From positions 1 through 8,919 of the forward strand of contig CAKONT010000038.1 of the NCBI GenBank assembly GCA_934097255.1: DNA of 8,919 bases. Reading direction: 5' to 3'. The notes under the pieces were generated by a model. It was given only the letters and a program-made list of their open reading frames with translations, ran no database searches and had not been told where the DNA came from. Each line of letters begins with the position of its first letter. Within the stretch, counting starts at the first letter, position 1. The DNA is from an uncultured Bacilli bacterium. GTDB lineage: Bacteria > Bacillota_I > Bacilli_A > RF39 > UBA660. The position numbers and the translations under genes are program-made. Below are positions 1 to 4,946 of the stretch, one piece after another.

Positions 1-1
1 A

Positions 2-256
2 AGACTTACTCATGTTAATTTCTTAAAAAAGTATGAACATATTTTTAAAAGTAAGAAAGTTATTGAGTTAAAAACTGATAATCAAAATTTATTTGAATTT
101 TCAATTGTTTCTTTGTCTAATTTTAATTATTTAATAGATACTATTTCGCTTGATTTGCATAATTCTTCAATTAATGATAATATATTGACAGAGTATGAAG
201 AAAAATTTGCCAAAAAAGGTCAAAAAATTTTTTATTTAAAAGCGATAAAATTATAA
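2..256 (+). CDS. trmB: tRNA (guanine-N7-)-methyltransferase, C-terminal part (5' cut by window edge)
   Basis: TrmB uses S-adenosylmethionine to methylate N7 of guanine 46 in the variable loop of tRNA, in the cytoplasm. Only the last 84 residues are present; the frame is open from base 2 to the TAA at 254-256. The fragment shows the ordered C-terminal landmarks of the family: RLTHVNFL near its start, KTDNQNLFE around residues 24-32, LDLHNS near 52-57, and TEYEEKFAKKGQKIF near 64-78. The last corresponds to the TrmB signature T-x-YEEKF-x-x-x-G-x-x-I. These family matches are from memory of conserved motifs, not a search. No upstream portion is visible, so start and operon partners are unknown. 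The stop codon lies inside an all-A/T inverted repeat (247-285) that may end transcription. The gene appears intact as far as it can be read. Confidence 0.9.
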   Translation, partial: RLTHVNFLKKYEHIFKSKKVIELKTDNQNLFEFSIVSLSNFNYLIDTISLDLHNSSINDNILTEYEEKFAKKGQKIFYLKAIKL

Positions 257-285
257 AAAAAGTATTTAAATTTTTTTATAATTTT
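247..285 (+). terminator. All-A/T perfect inverted repeat, possible terminator of trmB
   Basis: Bases 247-261 and 271-285 are exact reverse complements (15 bp) separated by a 9-base loop (262-270). The left arm contains the trmB stop codon and a run of seven A; the right arm begins with seven T. With no G-C pair in the stem and the U-rich stretch forming the descending arm itself, it is not a classic intrinsic terminator. Its position directly after trmB and before a promoter-like element suggests that role. If transcribed it would be a weakly stable hairpin. Confidence 0.5.
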
Positions 286-293
286 GGTACAAT
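277..293 (+). promoter_or_regulatory. Promoter-like -10 elements upstream of the first lipoprotein gene
   Basis: Two -10 candidates overlap here. TGGTACAAT at 285-293 is an extended -10 that differs from the queA promoter TGGTATAAT by one base, with a weak -35 (TTTAAA, 265-270) 17 bases upstream. It would start RNA near base 300, leaving almost no leader before the ATG at 305. TATAAT at 277-282 is a consensus hexamer that would start RNA near 289 and retain the GAGGTG ribosome binding site (295-300), but it has no recognisable -35. Which one works cannot be decided from sequence alone. Confidence 0.5.
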
Positions 294-304
294 AGAGGTG
301 TAAA

Positions 305-973
305 ATGAAGAAAATATTGTTATTATTGTTTTTTGTTATGATTTTTACTGGTTGTTGTAATTCATCAAGTAATATAAATAATATCCCTGATGATTCTTTA
401 GTAGGCGTTGTTTTTTCAAACCCTATGTCTTCTGCTAATACTGAGTTTAAAGGATATAAAGTTTATTTACCAAATGGAGTTAATTTAATTAGTAGTACAA
501 GTAGTAATGATATTTTATATTCAAATAAAGATAAGTATTATTTATATGTTGATCTTATTAGCTATTATAAAAATATCAGCAATGAATACAAAGTTAACGA
601 TGAACATAATTCTTTTTTTGCTAAAACTTTTAAGTATGACAAAAAAAATGGATATGTTTTAGTGACAAAATTAGATGATGATTTTTTTGTTGAAGTGATG
701 TATAATTACTCAAAGATAGAGGTTATTACAAAAAATTATAAAGAAGCTATTGTGAAGTCTCTTATTATGCTAAGAAGTGTAACATTTAATGATAAGGTTA
801 TTGAGACATTAATTGGTAGTAACATTTTACAATATGATGAAGAAGAGTTTGATTTGCTTGGACCTTCAACGGAAACTGTAGATTTCTTAAAAATATATGA
901 CGATGCTGATAATGAATATAAGAAAAAGACAGAAAAAGAAGAACAAGAACTTCAAATATCAGATGAGGATTAA
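305..973 (+). CDS. Hypothetical lipoprotein, 222 aa
   Basis: I do not recognise the family. The N-terminus is a lipoprotein signal peptide: MKK, a hydrophobic core at residues 4-15 and a lipobox-like F-T-G-C with the modifiable cysteine at 17, so the mature protein should be lipid-anchored on the outer face of the membrane. The -3 residue of the lipobox is Phe rather than the usual Leu. A short Ser/Asn-rich linker follows the cysteine. The body (about 30-185) has alternating hydrophobic/charged segments typical of a small mixed alpha/beta domain, and the last 30 residues are a charged tail rich in Glu, Asp and Lys, probably disordered. The start is set by GAGGTG (295-300) six bases before the ATG and by the signal peptide. 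It is separated by 39 bases from the next gene and appears to head a four-gene cluster with envelope features. No binding or catalytic motif is visible. Confidence 0.8.
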   Translation: MKKILLLLFFVMIFTGCCNSSSNINNIPDDSLVGVVFSNPMSSANTEFKGYKVYLPNGVNLISSTSSNDILYSNKDKYYLYVDLISYYKNISNEYKVNDEHNSFFAKTFKYDKKNGYVLVTKLDDDFFVEVMYNYSKIEVITKNYKEAIVKSLIMLRSVTFNDKVIETLIGSNILQYDEEEFDLLGPSTETVDFLKIYDDADNEYKKKTEKEEQELQISDED

Positions 974-1008
974 GAAAGGAGTATATCTATTTTTTAATAG
1001 AAAGTGAT
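973..1008 (+). promoter_or_regulatory. Two ribosome-binding-like sites flanking a small hairpin before the SepF-like gene
   Basis: AGAAAGGAG (973-981) is a strong Shine-Dalgarno match, but no start codon follows at a normal distance. A 6-bp hairpin with a TTTT loop follows (986-991 pairing with 996-1001). Then comes AAAGTGAT (1001-1008), which matches the downstream GTGAT part of the anti-Shine-Dalgarno complement and sits four bases before ATG 1013. The same AAAGTGAT occurs three bases before the ruvB ATG, which supports the 1013 start. A GTG at 1004 could be used instead if the hairpin folds and brings AAAGGAG close. Confidence 0.5.
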
Positions 1009-1012
1009 TATT

Positions 1013-1894
1013 ATGGGATTTCTAAGTAAGATAAAAAACGCACTATTTGAGGAAGAGGAAGAAGAAGAAATTGTTGAGGAAGAACAAATTGCTAAAAAAA
1101 TTGATATTCCAATAAAGGAAAGTAAGGTTGATGTTGAAAGTCCAAAGGAAGTTTCTTCTATTGAAGAGGAAAATATCGAAAAAGAAGAAATAAAAGAACA
1201 AGTAAGAAGAAGAAAAACACCTGTTATTTTTGATGTTGAAGATTTTATTGAAGATGAGGTTAAAGATTCTCCAGTAAAGCTTAAAGAACCGGAAATAAAA
1301 AAAGATGAACAGGAAAAAATTCTTTATGGCGGATATGACGTAAAAGAAATAAAACATGAAGAAAAAGAATTTAGACCTTCGCCAATTATTTCACCTGTTT
1401 ATGGTATTTTAGATAAAAATTATGTTGTTGAAAGTCAAAAACCTAAAAAGTCAATTGATCAGTTATTTGTCGATGAGAAAAAGCCTAAGTTGGATTTTGA
1501 TACTGTAAGAGCTAAAGCTTATGGCCTTCCAAAAGAAGAAAAGGTAACCTCTAGTGTTAATGATACTTATGAGGAAGACAAAGGTCTTTTATATGAAATG
1601 GAAAGTATAAACGATAAACCGGCGATTGCTAAGATTTCTTTGGGAGATGCTGAGGAATATTTTGAGGATTTAGGTTTAGAGTATAATGTTGATTATACTG
1701 ATTTAGCAAAATCTAAAATGACTAGAGCAAGAAAAAATAAGGAATTGACTGATGAAATTGATGAAGAAATAAAAGAAACAAGTAAAATTAAAAAGGAAAT
1801 AGAAGAAAAGGGAAAAAAGACAGAAAGTGATATTCCTGAAGAAAAAAATTTATATGATTTAATTGATATGATGTATAGTGATAAGGAGTATTGA
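1013..1894 (+). CDS. Acidic low-complexity protein with SepF-like N-terminal amphipathic segment, 293 aa
   Basis: No family recognised. The start at ATG 1013 gives MGFLSKIKNALF, a short basic-hydrophobic segment that could form a membrane-binding amphipathic helix. It is followed by seven consecutive Glu (13-19) and further acidic stretches. This layout resembles the beginning of SepF, the FtsZ membrane anchor, but the SepF core domain is not evident. The rest looks largely disordered and rich in Glu/Lys. Several islands look like conserved linear motifs: RRRKTPVIFDVEDFIEDE (65-82), FRPSPIISPVYG followed by ILDKNY (120-137), SIDQLFVDEKKP (about 147-158), LGDAEEYFEDLGLEYNVDY in the second half, and a terminal LYDLIDMMY (280-288). 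There is no signal peptide or transmembrane helix, so it is probably cytoplasmic or at the inner membrane face. It lies one base from a single-TM protein gene, suggesting a shared complex. A scaffold or division-related role is only an inference. A GTG at 1004 would add three residues. Confidence 0.75.
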   Translation: MGFLSKIKNALFEEEEEEEIVEEEQIAKKIDIPIKESKVDVESPKEVSSIEEENIEKEEIKEQVRRRKTPVIFDVEDFIEDEVKDSPVKLKEPEIKKDEQEKILYGGYDVKEIKHEEKEFRPSPIISPVYGILDKNYVVESQKPKKSIDQLFVDEKKPKLDFDTVRAKAYGLPKEEKVTSSVNDTYEEDKGLLYEMESINDKPAIAKISLGDAEEYFEDLGLEYNVDYTDLAKSKMTRARKNKELTDEIDEEIKETSKIKKEIEEKGKKTESDIPEEKNLYDLIDMMYSDKEY

Positions 1895-1895
1895 T

Positions 1896-2186
1896 ATGAA
1901 TAATTATAATGAGCTTTTATTATCTATTTTGTTGATACTTGTATCTGTTCTTGTTATATTTTTAATTGTGATTTGCATAAAATTATTAATAACTACTGAA
2001 AAAGTGAACACACTATTAAAAGATGCTGAAAAAAAAGTAAAAAGTGTAAATGGCATCTTTGCGATGATAGATACAGTTACAGATGCGATATCAACAGTAA
2101 GTGACGCGTTACTTGAAAAGATAATGTTATTTGTTAGTTCGCTTTTTAGTAAAAAGAAAAATATAGAAAAGGAAGAGGAAGAATAA
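1896..2186 (+). CDS. Single-TM protein, YtxG/DUF948-like, 96 aa
   Basis: The protein has one strongly hydrophobic segment at about residues 7-32, then a long helical, probably amphipathic stretch (33-85) with a hydrophobic/charged pattern. It ends in a cluster of Lys followed by Glu (KKKNIEKEEEE). This architecture, together with the YtxH-family gene immediately downstream, matches the YtxG (DUF948-type) partner of YtxH in Bacillus; the assignment rests on architecture and context, because the sequence itself has few fixed motifs. It is shorter than the typical DUF948 protein. The start at ATG 1896 is chosen because AAGGAG (1883-1888) lies seven bases upstream and the longer reading would begin inside the previous gene. 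One base separates it from each neighbour, so the cluster is surely co-transcribed. It is likely anchored in the cytoplasmic membrane with the helical part in the cytoplasm. Function unknown. Confidence 0.7.
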   Translation: MNNYNELLLSILLILVSVLVIFLIVICIKLLITTEKVNTLLKDAEKKVKSVNGIFAMIDTVTDAISTVSDALLEKIMLFVSSLFSKKKNIEKEEEE

Positions 2187-2187
2187 A

Positions 2188-2601
2188 ATGGCAAAAAAAG
2201 GATTTGGTAAATTATTATTAGGCTTAGGTGTTGGTGCAGGACTTGGAGTATTATTCGCTCCAAAAAAAGGTGAAGAGACAAGACGTGATTTAAAAAATAA
2301 AGCAATTGATACTTTTGACAAAGTTAAAAATATTGATATTGATGAATTAAAAATGAGTGTCGATGAAAAAATTGCTTCAATTAAGGAAGAAATTAGTGAA
2401 TTAGACAAGGAAAAAGTTTTAGAAATAGCAAAAGAAAAATCAGCTGCAATTAAAAAAGAAATTGATGATTTATATGAAAAAGCAAAGAAGAAAGCAACTC
2501 CTGTTATTAATGATGCAATTGAAGATTTAAGAAATTATGCTATTTGTCAAACAAAGCTTGTACTAGAAAAGTTAGAAAATCCTAAAAGTAAAGATAAGTA
2601 A
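2188..2601 (+). CDS. YtxH-family protein, 137 aa
   Basis: The N-terminal 35 residues carry the YtxH domain pattern: a basic start (MAKKGFGK), a glycine-rich hydrophobic helix (8-22, with spaced Gly residues) and the signature FAPKKGEETRRDLKNK (23-38). YtxH proteins are small, membrane-associated and poorly characterised; in Bacillus ytxH is a general-stress-associated gene beside ytxG. From about residue 40 to the end the protein is a continuous charged helix with Lys/Glu/Ile repeats (for example EKIASIKEEISELDKEK), likely a coiled coil or an apolipoprotein-like amphipathic helix. The start is supported by GGAAGAGG (2171-2178) about nine bases upstream. It is the last gene of the 305-2601 cluster. 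I see no convincing hairpin terminator after it, so read-through into the propeller gene is possible. Confidence 0.85.
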   Translation: MAKKGFGKLLLGLGVGAGLGVLFAPKKGEETRRDLKNKAIDTFDKVKNIDIDELKMSVDEKIASIKEEISELDKEKVLEIAKEKSAAIKKEIDDLYEKAKKKATPVINDAIEDLRNYAICQTKLVLEKLENPKSKDK

Positions 2602-2617
2602 AAATTTTATACATTTG

Positions 2618-2646
2618 TTGTTGTAAGATAAAAAATATGATATCCT
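2618..2646 (+). promoter_or_regulatory. Weak candidate promoter for the propeller gene
   Basis: TTGTTG (2618-2623) is followed after 17 bases by TATCCT (2641-2646), which is preceded by TGA and so fits the TGn-extended -10 form of other promoters in this window. The hexamers match the consensus poorly. Predicted RNA start is near 2653, giving a leader of about 29 bases, similar to the other units. The 80-base gap after ytxH is the only other reason to expect a promoter. Confidence 0.3.
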
Positions 2647-2669
2647 TAATTGGGGTATTGTATTTTTTT

Positions 2670-2674
2670 GGAGG
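2670..2674 (+). promoter_or_regulatory. Ribosome binding site fixing the start of the propeller gene
   Basis: GGAGG lies seven bases before ATG 2682. It sits inside the longer open frame beginning at 2637, whose extra 15 codons would therefore cover the ribosome binding site and have none of their own. The 2682 start is preferred. Confidence 0.8.
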
Positions 2675-2681
2675 TAAAAGA

Positions 2682-3923
2682 ATGAAAAATTTTATAAAGT
2701 CGTTAAATGATCAAAAGATGAAAAAATTTAAAATTATTGTTATTTTGTTATTAGCTATTCTTTTTATAGAGGCAATAATTTTAGGAGTTAAATTAATTGA
2801 TAATCGTAAAAATTCTACATATTATAGTGTTGCAAATAGTGCGATAAAACAAGATGATATTTATTTAGTTGCTGGAGGAAGTGACTCAAAGCATAGTAAA
2901 AAACTAAAATATATATCTCCTGGTTATATTAAGCCTTATATTTGGGTTTACGATAAGAATTTAAAAATAGTAAAAGAAGCAAGTCTTTCTTTTGGTTTTT
3001 CTGGAAGTTATAACGATATTGCTATTTTAGATGATGGATATGTTGCAGTTGGTTATATCGAGGCAAATGAGAGTCAAAATAAATCATCTATTTCAGAAGG
3101 AACAATTGTTAAATATGACAAAGATTTAAAAGTAGTGTGGCGAAAGAATTTAAATATTTTAGGAGATACTAAATTTAACAGTGTAAAGATAAGTGATGAT
3201 GGATCTATTTATGTTGCTGGATCTAGTATTTATGAAAGTGATGTAATAGGAAACCATTCAACAGGAGGAGCAATAATTGTAAAATACTCAAAAACTGGTG
3301 AAAAAGAAATGGTAATAAATTATGGTGGTCCAAAATCAGGTGAGTTTAAAGACATTGTTTTAACAGAAGATGGTATTGTTGCAGTAGGATCAACAACAAA
3401 TGGAACCGGTATTATTATGAAATATAATTATGCTGGCGAAGAGCTTTGGCATAATTATTATGGATATACTGATAGTGAAGGCTTAACAAGTATTACTTTA
3501 TATGAAGATAAATATATTGTTACTGGATCTAAATTAGAAGAAAAAAATAAAACTGATTCATATTCCGCTGCTATTTTAATGTTTGATAGTAATGGTCAAT
3601 TAATAAAAGAAGAAAAGTATAAGAAAAGTAAAATAAGCAAGTTTACAGATAGTGTTGTTATTGCAGATAAAATATATGTATCTGCTTTATATGGAAAGAA
3701 AAAAGAAAATGTTTTAGATAATAGTAGTGTAATAGTTGTATATAGTTTATTCCTAGAAAAGGAAGATGAAAAAGATTATCATTACAACAAAACTTTTTCG
3801 GTTAGAAGTTTGTTTAATGATGGTAATGAATTATATATGGCAGGTTTTACTAATTCTAAGATTAATTCTATGAGAACAAATGGCTTAGATTATTATCAAT
3901 TTATAAAAAAAGATACCAAATAA
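2682..3923 (+). CDS. Membrane-anchored seven-repeat beta-propeller-like protein, 413 aa
   Basis: A short basic cytoplasmic N-terminus is followed by one transmembrane helix (about 18-36, with a Glu at 30 inside it); the rest should lie outside the cell. No lipobox or peptidase site is evident, so it is probably a signal anchor. The outer part consists of degenerate repeats of about 46-57 residues. Each has the pattern F-x-D/S-I-x-x-x-(D)DG-x-Y-V-x-G followed by a strand such as GTIVKYDKD and a W/E-rich turn. Repeat starts are near 110, 165, 222, 268, 321 and 374, and a first partial unit lies at 47-105 (YLVAGG, WVYDKN). Seven units fit a seven-bladed propeller closed by joining the first and last partial blades. 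Blades 2-4 are the clearest. It resembles bacterial SBBP or delta-60-type repeat proteins in style. No catalytic residues are visible, so ligand binding or an adhesive/scaffold role is possible. It appears to be its own unit, ended by a terminator spanning its stop codon. Confidence 0.8.
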   Translation: MKNFIKSLNDQKMKKFKIIVILLLAILFIEAIILGVKLIDNRKNSTYYSVANSAIKQDDIYLVAGGSDSKHSKKLKYISPGYIKPYIWVYDKNLKIVKEASLSFGFSGSYNDIAILDDGYVAVGYIEANESQNKSSISEGTIVKYDKDLKVVWRKNLNILGDTKFNSVKISDDGSIYVAGSSIYESDVIGNHSTGGAIIVKYSKTGEKEMVINYGGPKSGEFKDIVLTEDGIVAVGSTTNGTGIIMKYNYAGEELWHNYYGYTDSEGLTSITLYEDKYIVTGSKLEEKNKTDSYSAAILMFDSNGQLIKEEKYKKSKISKFTDSVVIADKIYVSALYGKKKENVLDNSSVIVVYSLFLEKEDEKDYHYNKTFSVRSLFNDGNELYMAGFTNSKINSMRTNGLDYYQFIKKDTK

Positions 3924-3941
3924 TGTTATTTGGTATTTTTT
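3908..3941 (+). terminator. Intrinsic terminator after the propeller gene, spanning its stop codon
   Basis: The arms 3913-3923 (ATACCAAATAA) and 3926-3936 (TTATTTGGTAT) are perfectly complementary over 11 bp, extended outward by a G-U and A-U pairs. They are followed by a T run to 3941. The TAA stop codon (3921-3923) forms the inner end of the left arm. This is the most convincing terminator in the window and ends the propeller transcript before the ruvA promoter. Confidence 0.85.
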
Positions 3942-3967
3942 ATTTCAAACAAATGTTTACGATATGA

Positions 3968-3997
3968 TTGACTTTTTTTAGGTTTCTTTGCTATATT
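3968..3997 (+). promoter_or_regulatory. Sigma-A-type promoter of the ruvA operon
   Basis: TTGACT (3968-3973) and TATATT (3992-3997) are separated by 18 bases, with TGC just before the -10 (extended -10). This is the best -35 element in the window. The predicted RNA start is near 4004, giving a leader of about 22 bases that contains AGGAAGG (4010-4016) ahead of ATG 4026. No LexA/SOS-box-like palindrome was recognised in this short region. Confidence 0.75.
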
Positions 3998-4025
3998 ATT
4001 ATTAGGTTTAGGAAGGAAAAAAATT

Positions 4026-4574
4026 ATGTATTATTATATATATGGGAAAATAGTAAAGCAATTGCCAACTGCTATTGTTATTGAAAATAATGGTATTGGA
4101 TACTTAGTTAATGTTTCTAATCCATATTCTTATCCTCTTGATAAAATGTGTACAGTTTATTTATATGAACTTGTTAGAGAGGACGAACATTGTCTATATG
4201 GGTTCAAAGAAGAAATAGAAAAAGATATGTTTTTAAGTCTTATTAGTGTTAAAGGACTTGGCCCTAAAATGGCACTTCCAATGCTTGCAACAGGAAGTAT
4301 AAGTGGTATTAGTGATGCAATCGAAAGAGAAAATGTTTTATATTTGAAAAAATTTCCTAAAATAGGGGATAAGCTTGCAAAACAAATTATCTTAGATTTA
4401 AAAGGAAAAATAAGTAAAATTGATGGTGTAAGTAGTAGTTATGAAGATTTGATCGAAGTATTAAAAGGACTTGGATATAAAGATAAAGACTATATGAATA
4501 TTTTAGGTAAAGTAGATAGTAGTTTAACTATCGAAGAACAAGTAAAAGATGCACTAAGGTTACTTTTGAAATGA
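4026..4574 (+). CDS. ruvA: Holliday junction branch migration protein RuvA
   Basis: RuvA binds four-way DNA junctions as a tetramer and loads the RuvB motor for branch migration in recombination and repair. At 182 aa it is slightly shorter than the usual about 200. Domain I is an OB fold with the family pattern MYYYIYGKI ... IVIENNGIGYLVNVS (1-31) and REDEHCLYGF (51-60), whose Glu52-Asp53 correspond to the acidic pin. Domain II has two helix-hairpin-helix motifs: SVKGLGPKMAL (74-84) and FPKIGDKLAKQI (110-121). In the second motif the usual PGIGKK is PKIGDK, so one hairpin Gly is Lys and a Lys is Asp. Domain III, the RuvB-contacting part (about 137-182), ends in LKGLGYKDKDY and a final helix. 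AGGAAGG lies upstream of the ATG. Its stop overlaps the following lipoprotein start by four bases (ATGA). ruvC is not seen in the window. Confidence 0.96.
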   Translation: MYYYIYGKIVKQLPTAIVIENNGIGYLVNVSNPYSYPLDKMCTVYLYELVREDEHCLYGFKEEIEKDMFLSLISVKGLGPKMALPMLATGSISGISDAIERENVLYLKKFPKIGDKLAKQIILDLKGKISKIDGVSSSYEDLIEVLKGLGYKDKDYMNILGKVDSSLTIEEQVKDALRLLLK

Positions 4575-4930
4575 AAAAAAGATGGGTTATATTTTTACTA
4601 ATTTTGTTATTTTTTGGTTGTGCTAAAAAAGAATATGATTTTGACTTAGGAAGTAATTATTATATAGATATAGAAAAAGATGATAGTTTTCTAATATATG
4701 ATGGTAAAAAAATTGTTTCATCATTTATTTTAGAATATGCTTATAACGATAAATATATTTTGTTAAAAAGAAGTGATTCTTTTTTAGATACTAATAATTA
4801 TAAGTATTACATAATTAATAAGGAAGATAATAAAATATATGAAGAACTTAGTTATACAAATTTTTTAGTCTTGAAAAAAGAGTTAAAAATTGATGATATG
4901 AATTGGAATGTAACGATTGCGAATAAATAG
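4571..4930 (+). CDS. Small lipoprotein, DUF3997-like, lodged between ruvA and ruvB (119 aa)
   Basis: The protein begins with a lipoprotein signal peptide (MKKRW, hydrophobic residues 6-15, F-F-G-C with cysteine 17), so it should be lipid-anchored outside the membrane. The mature part has the order [13 protein letters not shown] (around 22-34), a short strand region, [11 protein letters not shown] (56-66), [17 protein letters not shown] (77-93) and LKKELKI (101-107). This closely follows the pattern I recall for the DUF3997 family of small Bacilli lipoproteins (D-L-G, a W/Y-N-D-K-Y-I-x-x-K core, YYIID-K-x-N-x-x-Y-GPL, KKELxI). The match is from memory and unverified. The start overlaps the ruvA stop by four bases, with no good ribosome binding site (AAGG at 4556-4559 is distant), so translation is probably coupled to ruvA. 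The ruvB start follows its stop by only 16 bases. A link between this surface protein and DNA repair is not evident. Function unknown. Confidence 0.8.
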   Translation: MKKRWVIFLLILLFFGCAKKEYDFDLGSNYYIDIEKDDSFLIYDGKKIVSSFILEYAYNDKYILLKRSDSFLDTNNYKYYIINKEDNKIYEELSYTNFLVLKKELKIDDMNWNVTIANK

Positions 4931-4935
4931 TAAAG

Positions 4936-4943
4936 AAAGTGAT
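4936..4943 (+). promoter_or_regulatory. Unusual ribosome binding site fixing the ruvB start
   Basis: AAAGTGAT lies three bases before ATG 4947. It lacks GGAGG but matches the GTGAT end of the anti-Shine-Dalgarno complement. The identical octamer precedes the gene at 1013. A longer frame from TTG 4917 would overlap the lipoprotein gene, has no better site, and would add ten residues not seen in RuvB. Confidence 0.65.
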
Positions 4944-4946
4944 ATT

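Noticed and set aside
1049..1087. Glu-codon repeat as a phase-variable microsatellite
   Set aside because: GAA and GAG codons are mixed irregularly with no long pure tract, so slippage is unlikely.
1043..1357. Minus-strand open frame opposite the acidic protein gene
   Set aside because: It is a Phe/Asn-rich complement of Glu/Lys codons with no ribosome binding site or domain pattern; it is a shadow of the + strand gene.
1904..2408. Two overlapping minus-strand open frames opposite the YtxG/YtxH-like genes
   Set aside because: They are low-complexity Ser/Phe/Leu shadows that mirror well-supported + strand genes with good ribosome binding sites.
2602..2640. Terminator after the YtxH-like gene
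   Set aside because: Only short imperfect A/T pairings were found, with no stable stem followed by a T run.
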